A DNA stretch of 64,000 bases from Bacteroidales bacterium (GTDB taxonomy: Bacteria; Bacteroidota; Bacteroidia; Bacteroidales; UBA932): assembly GCA_022653675.1 (NCBI GenBank), contig JALCST010000002.1, positions 62,001-126,000 of the forward strand, in the 5' to 3' direction. Below are positions 1 through 8,053 of the stretch, in pieces. The notes under the pieces were generated by a model. That model saw nothing but the letters and a program-made list of their open reading frames with translations, ran no database searches and was not told the DNA's origin. Position 1 is the stretch's first letter. Every line of letters begins with the position of its first letter. Made by a program: the position numbers and the translations under genes.

Positions 1-483
1 GATTGTTCGTATGCCTACCTTTTCAGAAAAAACAACAAACAGATCGATACTTCCATAATAGAGAAATCATTCGAAGGTCTGACGGATTTCGATAATCGTT
101 TCTTCAAATACGTGGAAGAAAAATCCGTAATTGTCAAGAGTCCCGGAAAAGATGGGAGGATGACCGCCTCTCTGGTAGATGATCAAGGCAAAAGCATACT
201 TGCCCCTCCGGCCGAAGGAAACGGTTCCGGAGTCAATGACAGACCTAAAAACACTGATGAGCAAATTCTGGCATATGTAAAAAAGGAGTTGAATGGAAGG
301 ACTCTCTACTCATTGACCCGTAATGAAATAGATGATATGATCGGCAAATTGTTAACCGAGACATGGGCAAACTATCGCCAAATCTCATCGGCACTTGCAG
401 TAAGTTATCACCACGTATGCGACTTTGCAAAAATGAGAGCGCAGCACTTTCTTCCCAAATCACATATACTCAAAGACTTGTAG
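1..483 (+). CDS. REP-associated tyrosine transposase (Y1/IS200-like), C-terminal part, truncated by window edge
   Basis: Frame 1 is open from base 1 (DCSYAYLFRKNNKQIDTSIIEKSFEGLTDFDNRFFKYVEEKSV...). It aligns with the C-terminal half of the 38422-39294 protein (WCSWNYHFRNTNRLIDTTMVDS... and NTDEQIL.Y..K.LN....YALT). Confidence 0.8.
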   Translation, partial: DCSYAYLFRKNNKQIDTSIIEKSFEGLTDFDNRFFKYVEEKSVIVKSPGKDGRMTASLVDDQGKSILAPPAEGNGSGVNDRPKNTDEQILAYVKKELNGRTLYSLTRNEIDDMIGKLLTETWANYRQISSALAVSYHHVCDFAKMRAQHFLPKSHILKDL

Positions 484-907
484 AAATGCCACCTCCCTGT
501 TTCAGGGTCGCGGCTCAGCCGTAAAGCGCTGGCCACAAGTGGAATGAAAGAAAACTGCTGCGCTCAATACTCTTTCCCTAGCCTCCTCCCATGGCAGACC
601 CCAAAAGAGCGCAGCACTTTCTTCCCAAATCGCATATAATCAAAGACTTGTAGAGATATCACCTCCCTGTTTCAGGATCGTGGCTCAGCCGTAAAGCACT
701 GACCACAAGCCGAATGAAAGAAAACTGCGGCGCTCAATACTCTTTCCCTAGCCTCCTCCCATGGCAACCGCAAAAAGAGCGCAGCACTTTCTTCCCAAAT
801 CGCATATACTCAAAGACTTGTAGAGATATCACCTCCCTGTTTCAGGGTCGCGGCTCAGCCGTAAAGCGCTGGCCACAAGCCGAATGAAAGAAAACTGCTG
901 CGCTCAA
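436..907. repeat. 2.8-copy direct repeat, 170-bp period; each ~129-bp unit bounded by inverted ends GAGCGCAGCA...TGCTGCGCTC (REP/BIME-like array)
   Basis: Copies start at 436, 606 and 776. Right ends at ~565, ~735 and ~905. Internal CGGCTcAGCCG hairpin. Units 1 and 3 have perfect 10-bp TIRs; unit 2 has one mismatch. Confidence 0.9.
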
Positions 908-916
908 GAAGTTTCT

Positions 917-924
917 TATCTTTG
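917..924 (+). promoter_or_regulatory. Bacteroidetes -7 box (TATCTTTG) upstream of aroB
   Basis: Matches TAnnTTTG, ~12 bp after the end of the repeat array. Confidence 0.5.
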
Positions 925-981
925 TGATATGCAATATGCAACTATCCGGAATCATATGGAATTATGTAGAATCATAAGAAT

Positions 982-2181
982 ATGACGGGCGGCATAAAAT
1001 TCGAGATCTGTGAGAATCATATGGAATCAGGCAGGATCATAAAGGCGCAGACCATCCGCGAACTCGAGGGCTTGCTGGGAAAAACGGCGGAACGGCACAG
1101 GGAACTGTTCGTCATTACCGACGACACAGTGCGCGGGCTTTACGGCGAAAATTTGCTGAAAGATACGGTACCACCGGGACATGTGATTTCGGTTCCGGCA
1201 GGCGAAAATTCCAAATCAATGCAGACGGCAGCGGATATCCTTTCCAGCCTTCTGAAGGCCGGGGCATCCAGGGATTGCTTCCTGACAGGCTTCGGAGGAG
1301 GCGTGGTCAGCGACCTGACGGGCTTCGTCGCCAGCATCTATAAACGCGGAGTAAAATTCGGATTAGTGCCTACCACCTTGCTCGGGATGGTCGACGCCTC
1401 AATCGGCGGCAAAAACGGAGTGGACATCACCGCAAGTACCGGACGATGCAAAGAGAATGATGCGAGGAATGATGCTGATAGCAATGCTGAAAATAACAAA
1501 GCCACAGACGGCAGCGATATAACAGGCAATAATGAAAGCAAAACGGCTGCAGCCGGCGGGACGGTCCGATACAAGAACATGGCCGGCACCTTTAACCGGC
1601 CCGAATTCATAATCCAATGCTACCCGCTCCTAAATACGTTGCCTGAGGCCGAAATGAAGAGCGGCGAGACGGAAATGCTGAAAACCTTCATCATAGGGGA
1701 TGCGGCGGCCTACGAGGAGACCGTGTCGCTGCTGAAAGCTAAGAAAGCGAACAAGGAACAGCCATCGGACTTCGATTCCGAATTCGCCGGCCTGATAAAC
1801 CGCGCGACTGAAATAAAGGTGAAAATCACTGACGAAGACCCGTTCGACGAAAACAAGAGGCACGTACTGAACCTGGGCCACACCTTCGGCCATGCGATAG
1901 AGGAACTATTCCCCGGCCGCTGCACGCACGGTGCCGCAGTCGCAAGGGGTATAATCATGGCCGCCGCACTCGGAGCCAGAATGAACATCACACCCAAGGA
2001 ACTGGCAACCGGAATAGAACTGGATTTCGAAGACCTCGGCTTACCTCCGGCATTCGATATCGAAGAAGAAAAATTAACATCCGTCCTGCGCAACGACAAG
2101 AAATACAGCGACGGCCACCTGGATTTCGCCTTCATACGCGCTCTCGGCGACGTCTTCGTAAAATCCCTTGTCTTAGAATAA
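982..2181 (+). CDS. aroB: 3-dehydroquinate synthase with low-complexity insertion (start could also be ATG at 1021)
   Basis: GFGGGVVSDLTGFVASIYKRGV, VPTTLLGMVDASIGGKNGVDI, LNLGHTFGHAIE motifs. Confidence 0.93.
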   Translation: MTGGIKFEICENHMESGRIIKAQTIRELEGLLGKTAERHRELFVITDDTVRGLYGENLLKDTVPPGHVISVPAGENSKSMQTAADILSSLLKAGASRDCFLTGFGGGVVSDLTGFVASIYKRGVKFGLVPTTLLGMVDASIGGKNGVDITASTGRCKENDARNDADSNAENNKATDGSDITGNNESKTAAAGGTVRYKNMAGTFNRPEFIIQCYPLLNTLPEAEMKSGETEMLKTFIIGDAAAYEETVSLLKAKKANKEQPSDFDSEFAGLINRATEIKVKITDEDPFDENKRHVLNLGHTFGHAIEELFPGRCTHGAAVARGIIMAAALGARMNITPKELATGIELDFEDLGLPPAFDIEEEKLTSVLRNDKKYSDGHLDFAFIRALGDVFVKSLVLE

Positions 2182-2206
2182 ACCCTTATTAGTTTAATTC
2201 ACCGAA

Positions 2207-2854
2207 TCACGGGATCCTGCCGCTTACGATCTTCACAGGAGCCTGGCTGAAGACATAGGTGCTGTTCCCGAGAAGGCGCGCCTCTGATTCGTCGTGGGTT
2301 ACGAAGATTACCGTTCGCCTGTCCTTTTCCCAAATTTGAGAGAACCAAACCATAAGATTTCGCTTCAACGCATAGTCCAGCCCGGAAAGTGGCTCGTCCA
2401 TTAGGATTATGTCGGACGGACAGGCGAAAGCCCTGGCTATGGAAACGCGCTGGCACATGCCGCCGCTCAACTGCGAAGGATAATGGTCGGCGAAGCCGTC
2501 CAGCTCGACACGCCTTATAAGTTCGTCGGCCTTCGAAGTACGTTCGGAAGGTGAGAGGGAGGGATCCAGTACGAATTCTATGTTGCCCCTGACTGTTTTC
2601 CAGGGCAGAAGCCTCGGTTCCTGGAATACATACGAAAAACGCTTCCCGCCGAATCCGGAGAAAGTCCCGCCGTCGGGTTCCACCAATCCCCCGATGATAT
2701 TCAGAAGCGTGGTTTTCCCGCATCCCGAAGGGCCCAGGATGCACGTTATGACTCCCTCCTCGAACGATATGTCGAAGTCGCTGAAGATGACGTTGTCGCC
2801 GAAACTTTTACAAAGGCCTTTTATTTCCAGACTCATGCCTATACCCTCCTCCAT
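2207..2854 (-). CDS. ABC transporter ATP-binding protein (nitrate/sulfonate/taurine/HMP-type)
   Basis: Walker A GPSGCGKTT, signature LSGGMCQR, Walker B IILMDEPLSGLD. Confidence 0.92.
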   Translation of the reverse strand: MEEGIGMSLEIKGLCKSFGDNVIFSDFDISFEEGVITCILGPSGCGKTTLLNIIGGLVEPDGGTFSGFGGKRFSYVFQEPRLLPWKTVRGNIEFVLDPSLSPSERTSKADELIRRVELDGFADHYPSQLSGGMCQRVSIARAFACPSDIILMDEPLSGLDYALKRNLMVWFSQIWEKDRRTVIFVTHDESEARLLGNSTYVFSQAPVKIVSGRIP

Positions 2855-3597
2855 TTTACGGTCTTATGTTCCACCGCCCTTATTATGCTCTCGAACATAT
2901 AGCTCAGCAGTACCGCGACGAGTGTCCAGGCTATCAGCATATCGACGTTCAGGAAAGTCTGGGCCGCCTGCATCTTCGTCCCTATGCCGTATTTGGGCTG
3001 GCTCAGGACCTCGCCTACGATTATCGCCCTCCACCCTATTCCGAGCGCGCTTGAAATCCCGCTGAATATGAACGGCGTTATGGCAGGTATATAAAGCTCG
3101 CGAATGATCCTCGCCTTGCCCACGCGGTAAAATTCGGCCATCTGGACGAGGCTCGGATCCACGCTCTTCATGCCGCTGACGACATTGGTGCAGACGATCG
3201 GGAACATCGTGAGCATTCCTATGAACACCGGCACGGAATCGGGGTCGAACCATATCAACGCCAGCAGCGTGATCGCAATTACCGGAACCGAGCGTATGAT
3301 GACCAGGATAGGGTTTATGAATGCGTTGAAACCGGAATACAGGCCCGCCAGGATGCCAGTCGCAATGCCGAGCACGCCGGCGATCGCGAAGCCGATCAGC
3401 CCGCGAAGTACGGTGGTACCTACTACGGCGAGGAATCCCTTATCCACAACCAACTTGCATAGAGCCAGAAAGGTATCTTCCGGCCCCGGGAGTATGAACC
3501 GGGAATGGAAATGCAACGCCAACAGTTTCCACACCACGAGAATCACGATCACCGAGGCGATGCTTATCCGGTTATTTCTCGTAATAGAAATTCTCAT
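2839..3597 (-). CDS. ABC transporter permease (SsuC/TauC-like)
   Basis: Multi-TM, SSALGIGWRAIIVGEVL.. EAA-like loop; overlaps ATPase gene. Confidence 0.9.
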   Translation of the reverse strand: MRISITRNNRISIASVIVILVVWKLLALHFHSRFILPGPEDTFLALCKLVVDKGFLAVVGTTVLRGLIGFAIAGVLGIATGILAGLYSGFNAFINPILVIIRSVPVIAITLLALIWFDPDSVPVFIGMLTMFPIVCTNVVSGMKSVDPSLVQMAEFYRVGKARIIRELYIPAITPFIFSGISSALGIGWRAIIVGEVLSQPKYGIGTKMQAAQTFLNVDMLIAWTLVAVLLSYMFESIIRAVEHKTVKWRRV

Positions 3598-4531
3598 CAG
3601 GTATCTTGCCCCCTACGAATTCGGGGTTCAGTTCATAAAATATATTAAGGTAATCCCCTATTTCCCTTTCAATGCCACGCGCGGAGACGTATTCGAGGTT
3701 CGAGCGCGGGATCGAGCTGCGTGCCGTAGCGACATCGGGCAGCAGGCCGTACTTAACCATGAGAACAGCTGCGCTGTCGGGATGTTCGTTCACCCACTTC
3801 GTGGAGTAAGCGTACGCGGCTTCCAGTTTCTTCACGAATCCTGCATCGGATTTCAGGACGGAGTCCTTTCCGATGAAAGCCGTCTCGGCTATCGGGATAC
3901 CCTGTACCTTGTTCCATTCCGCATTCAGGTCCAATATGATGTGTATATGATTGTTTTTACGCATCGCAAGGCTCACATAAGGCTCGGAGACCACTCCGAG
4001 CGAAACCCTTTCGGCAGCCACGGCGTTGGCCAGGTCTATGTGGGTCGGAAAACTGTAATCGAGCGTCAGGTCCCTTTCCGGATCGAGGCCGTTCCTCTCC
4101 AGCAGGTAGCGGAAAAGGGCATCTGGTGTCATTCCCCTGGCCATGACATTGACCCGCTTGCCCCTGAGGTCGTCCCATCCCTTCACGGTGCTGTCGTTCC
4201 CGAAAAGATAGAACGTACCCCAAACCGGTACCGACACCATCTTGTAATCCAATCCCTTGTTATACAGCACCGCAGCCATGGTGGTCGGCAGGACCGCAAA
4301 ATCCGCGGTACCGTCGAGCATCATCTTGCGCACCTGCATGGGCTCGTTAAGGATCATCACCTTGACATTGCTGTGCGGAGCATTGTCAACGCTGTCGATA
4401 TACTGGATCATTCCCATCGAAGAAGGCCCCTTGAGGGTGGCTATGGTAACGGAACCGCCGCGCTTCCCGGCTCCGCCCCCGCATCCGGCAAGCGCCAGGA
4501 GGCAGAAGAAAAAAACGAGTTTATTACGCAT
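3572..4531 (-). CDS. ABC transporter substrate-binding lipoprotein (NMT1/THI5-SsuA-like)
   Basis: Lipobox LALAGCGGG; periplasmic binding protein-like sequence; first gene of the ABC operon. Confidence 0.85.
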   Translation of the reverse strand: MRNKLVFFFCLLALAGCGGGAGKRGGSVTIATLKGPSSMGMIQYIDSVDNAPHSNVKVMILNEPMQVRKMMLDGTADFAVLPTTMAAVLYNKGLDYKMVSVPVWGTFYLFGNDSTVKGWDDLRGKRVNVMARGMTPDALFRYLLERNGLDPERDLTLDYSFPTHIDLANAVAAERVSLGVVSEPYVSLAMRKNNHIHIILDLNAEWNKVQGIPIAETAFIGKDSVLKSDAGFVKKLEAAYAYSTKWVNEHPDSAAVLMVKYGLLPDVATARSSIPRSNLEYVSARGIEREIGDYLNIFYELNPEFVGGKIPDENFYYEK

Positions 4532-4552
4532 TTCAATTACGATATGTCATTG

Positions 4553-4560
4553 CAAAATTA
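4553..4560 (-). promoter_or_regulatory. -7 box TAATTTTG for ABC operon
   Basis: TAnnTTTG on minus strand, ~22 bp from the SBP start. Confidence 0.5.
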
Positions 4561-4582
4561 TTTATTTTGAATGATTAAAAAT

Positions 4583-4590
4583 AATATCTT
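4583..4590 (+). promoter_or_regulatory. -7 box TATCTTTG for TM1266-like / TonB receptor genes
   Basis: TAnnTTTG on plus strand in the divergent intergenic region. Confidence 0.5.
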
Positions 4591-4690
4591 TGCAGCGAAA
4601 AACAAAAACACCGCACAAGTACTGGGATTCCGGCCAAGGCCGGCATCGAGGTCGGGCGGGAAACCATTAACCCAATCCAAAGGAAATCTG

Positions 4691-4951
4691 ATGGAAAAGA
4701 GAATAGGCACGGTTCTGATTCTGATCATGAGCCACGATTGCGTTCAGCAAATGAACGACATCATTTCCAGGCACGCCGGCATCATCATAGGACGGCAAGG
4801 CCTGCCTCGGGCCAACGACACGAGCATCATTTCACTTATCCTTGAAGGTACTACGGACGAGATCGGTTCCCTTTCCGGCCAGCTGGGCAGGCTTCCCGGA
4901 ATCGAGGTCAAATCGGTGGTATTAAAAAACAAGGATAATGAACAACACTAA
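4691..4951 (+). CDS. TM1266-family (iron-only hydrogenase system putative regulator; ACT/NikR C-domain-like)
   Basis: MEKRIGTVLILIMSHDCVQQMNDIISRHAGIIIGRQGLP...ISLILEGTTDEIGSLSGQLGRLPGIEVKSV matches the family pattern; internal ATG of ORF 4571-4951 used as start. Confidence 0.8.
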   Translation: MEKRIGTVLILIMSHDCVQQMNDIISRHAGIIIGRQGLPRANDTSIISLILEGTTDEIGSLSGQLGRLPGIEVKSVVLKNKDNEQH

Positions 4952-7136
4952 ATTCCGCATCGTAACGGTTGCATTGGCAGCCGCAATCTCTTTAAGTTCC
5001 TTCGGGCAGACATCTTCAAAGCCCGAAAACGCTCCCGACACCCTCTCCTCGACGGACAAGCCGGTGGAACTGGGGCAGGCGGTGGTCACGAGCTTCAGGG
5101 TAAGCAGGAAAGTCATGGAGATGCCCGCCTCCCTCAACGTCACCGGAGCCTTCGATTACCAGGACAACTCCGCATTCACCGTAGCCAACGTGCTCAACAC
5201 CGAACCCGGCGTATATATGGGCGGCGACGGCATCTGGGCAACCAGTATCAATGTACGCGGCCTCGGTGAGGAAAGGCTCGTCACCCTGGTGGACGGCGAC
5301 AGGATTGAGACGGCCACCGACCTTACGGCCTCCCTTTCCATGATAGACGTGAACGACATCGAACGCGTAGAGGTAATCAAGGGGGCGCAATCCTCCCTTT
5401 ACGGCACCGGAGCAATGGGCGGCATAATCAACATCATCACCAAGGACGGCCATTTCGCCGACAAGCCCTACGTCAGCGGAAACCTCATATCGGGATACGC
5501 GACCGCCAACAAATACTCCTCGAACTACCTGTCGGTGAACGCAGGATCCAGGAAATGGTACCTGAAGCTGAGCGGCACCCTCGGAAATGCCGGCGACATG
5601 ATGACGCCGGAAGGGACTTTGAAAAACAGCCAGTTCAACACGAACAACATATCCGCAAAGGCGGGATTCAAGCCGTTCAGAAACCATCTGTTCAAGATCC
5701 AGTTCCAGCGCAACTGGTCGACGAACGTAGGCATCCCGGGCGGCAGCGCATTTCCTACGACCGCAACGGCAACATACAAGGATATCGGCAGGACGCTCTT
5801 CGATGCGAGCTACGAGATAACCAACCTTACGGACTGGATGAAATCCCTTAAGCTCAGTTACTTCCATCAGAACATAATCCGCGACGTGATCATGTATCCC
5901 AACAGCGTCACCGAAACCACCCTCGCCAACGGCAACATACAGCGCCAGACACCGGATTCCATAACGCCGAACGCCACCCACCTCACAAACGGGCTGCAGC
6001 TGCAGGGTACTTTGAAACTCTCCGACAACAACACCTTAATCGTCGGTGCCGACGCATGGAGGCGCAACATCTCTTCCGACCGCACCAAATACGTTACAGT
6101 AGAGGTCCTGAATCCAGAGGGAACTGTTCTTGCAACCAACAAAGTCGTCCGCGGAGAGACCCCACTGCCTACGGCCTCGTTCACAAGCACCGGCATTTAC
6201 GCTCAGGACGAAGCCCATCTGCTGGACAACCGCCTGACCATCATTACAGGAGCAAGGGCCGATGCGATCCACACGGTCAACGATACCGTTTACAATCTGG
6301 ATTATACGATAGTAAACGGCAACCGAAACGATAACCCCGCAGGAAAATCGGTCACCTTCGATGCCGGAAGCGCGAACAGCTTCTCATGGAGCGCCAATGC
6401 CGGTATCCTTTACAAGGTCGCTGACGATGTGGACCTGACACTTAACCTTGCACGCTCGTTCCGCGCCCCTTCCCTCGAAGAGAGATACAAATACATAGAC
6501 CTGGGGAGCGTCAGAAGGCTCGGAAACCCGGATTTGAAGCCGGAAGACGGCTATTCCGCAGACCTCGGCTTCCGTGTCTGGAAAGACGGTTTCAACATGC
6601 AGGCGTCGGCATATGTCAACAGGATAACCAACATGATCGTCGAAGCCCACGGAGATACAATTGACGGCGTAGCTACCCTCGTAAACTCCAACATCGGAAA
6701 GGCCCTGCTCTACGGATTCGACCTCAAGGCCGAATATAACATCACCAACAACCTGTCAGCTTACCTTGTAGGTTCATACGTACGGGGAATCGATACCGAG
6801 AACAACACGAACCTTCCTGCCATGCCACCACTAAACGGACGCCTCGGAATCCGCTACACATACCATAAGATCGGTTCGGCCGAATTCAGGGTGGTAGGTG
6901 CCGCAAAACAGGACAGAATTGCCACCGGTGAGACCTCTACCGACGGCTATCTCAGATACGACATGTCACTTTGCACCCGCCGCTTCGACTTTATGAAAGT
7001 CTGCAGCCTGCAGATGTTCGCCGGCATAGACAACATCACGAACGTCGCCTACACGAACCATCTCTCCACCAACCGCGGAGACGTAAGCATAGAACCGGGA
7101 AGGAACTTCTTCATAAGGCTGAATTTCGGATTCTAG
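4938..7136 (+). CDS. TonB-dependent outer membrane receptor
   Basis: Plug domain (INVRGLGEERLVTLVDGDRIE...DIERVEVIKGAQSSLYGTGAMGGIINIITK), beta-barrel ending NFFIRLNFGF. Confidence 0.93.
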   Translation: MNNTKFRIVTVALAAAISLSSFGQTSSKPENAPDTLSSTDKPVELGQAVVTSFRVSRKVMEMPASLNVTGAFDYQDNSAFTVANVLNTEPGVYMGGDGIWATSINVRGLGEERLVTLVDGDRIETATDLTASLSMIDVNDIERVEVIKGAQSSLYGTGAMGGIINIITKDGHFADKPYVSGNLISGYATANKYSSNYLSVNAGSRKWYLKLSGTLGNAGDMMTPEGTLKNSQFNTNNISAKAGFKPFRNHLFKIQFQRNWSTNVGIPGGSAFPTTATATYKDIGRTLFDASYEITNLTDWMKSLKLSYFHQNIIRDVIMYPNSVTETTLANGNIQRQTPDSITPNATHLTNGLQLQGTLKLSDNNTLIVGADAWRRNISSDRTKYVTVEVLNPEGTVLATNKVVRGETPLPTASFTSTGIYAQDEAHLLDNRLTIITGARADAIHTVNDTVYNLDYTIVNGNRNDNPAGKSVTFDAGSANSFSWSANAGILYKVADDVDLTLNLARSFRAPSLEERYKYIDLGSVRRLGNPDLKPEDGYSADLGFRVWKDGFNMQASAYVNRITNMIVEAHGDTIDGVATLVNSNIGKALLYGFDLKAEYNITNNLSAYLVGSYVRGIDTENNTNLPAMPPLNGRLGIRYTYHKIGSAEFRVVGAAKQDRIATGETSTDGYLRYDMSLCTRRFDFMKVCSLQMFAGIDNITNVAYTNHLSTNRGDVSIEPGRNFFIRLNFGF

Positions 7137-7149
7137 GCATGGGAGTCGG

Positions 7150-8040
7150 TTACGGCAAATCGATAGTAATTGGAAAAACATCGAAATGCCCGTAATCCGG
7201 AACTGCATATATTGGCGAAAGGTTTATCGTCTTTGAATCTGTCCAACGACTGTCTTTAGAGTAGGAAGTATAATCCAACTCTGTATAATCACCAGGATAA
7301 TAAGCATAAACCTTTCGTGTTCCTTCATATAGGAATCCGATCGCTATCGGGGCAAAATAGACGGTACTGTCGGAATTGGTGAATATGTCCACATAGGAAT
7401 CAGGGGTATAAGAGCAACCGTTAGCCACATATTCCTCCTTTACAAGTCCTTCCGTATAAGGATCCATTATTCTTATTATTTCGGCTTCGCGAGCGCTGTA
7501 TATATCCACGGGGTAGCTGTCGTAGAAAAGGAATTCGTCGTGATAGAGCCCCTCCCCGAGATAATCGAACGTGAGTTTCCTGTTCACTGTAATGGTTACT
7601 ACCGAATCGCCCGCCGGACCGACATCTCCAAGGATAGTAAGTTTCATCCGATGCTTTTCACTGATCCCCATCGCACTGAGGTCGGCGAAACGGATTTGTG
7701 CATGGGATTCGTAGGAATCGTCTGCGAAAACTACCTTTGAAGTGGTCAGAGAAAAATTGTTGTCTGGATCAGAAGTTTGGTACTCCTTCGTATCATTGTT
7801 GTAGAAAGCGAATCCTATCCGGACCTCGTTCCCTCCATCCAATGTGCTGCGATAAACAGGGACTAGTATCTTTCCATCGTCTTCGGCGGTACTTTCGACG
7901 TTCAGGACAGATGAAGAGAATCCAAAACCTCCTTCGCCGGAATACAACGTACCTTTAATATCACGTGAACATCCGGAGAAAAGAACGGGGAGAACAGTGG
8001 TAAGGACGGTAAAAAACAGAAAAATGAAACGTTTTTTCAT
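7150..8040 (-). CDS. SusD-associated lipoprotein (DUF4843-like)
   Basis: Lipobox LFSGCSRD; directly follows SusD in the operon; MKKRF start chosen. Confidence 0.7.
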   Translation of the reverse strand: MKKRFIFLFFTVLTTVLPVLFSGCSRDIKGTLYSGEGGFGFSSSVLNVESTAEDDGKILVPVYRSTLDGGNEVRIGFAFYNNDTKEYQTSDPDNNFSLTTSKVVFADDSYESHAQIRFADLSAMGISEKHRMKLTILGDVGPAGDSVVTITVNRKLTFDYLGEGLYHDEFLFYDSYPVDIYSAREAEIIRIMDPYTEGLVKEEYVANGCSYTPDSYVDIFTNSDSTVYFAPIAIGFLYEGTRKVYAYYPGDYTELDYTSYSKDSRWTDSKTINLSPIYAVPDYGHFDVFPITIDLP

Positions 8041-8053
8041 ATCGATTTCAACA

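Noticed and set aside
436-907. CRISPR array
   Set aside because: Repeat unit is ~130 bp with TIRs and the spacer is conserved rather than variable; no cas genes.
949-1030. 14-bp direct repeat GAATCATATGGAAT upstream of and within aroB as an operator
   Set aside because: Only two copies and no symmetry; more likely a local duplication affecting start choice (982 vs 1021).
3170-4570. 466-aa plus-strand ORF
   Set aside because: Antisense to the ABC permease and SBP genes; no domain features.
5016-5981. 321-aa minus-strand ORF
   Set aside because: Antisense to the TonB receptor; shadow ORF.
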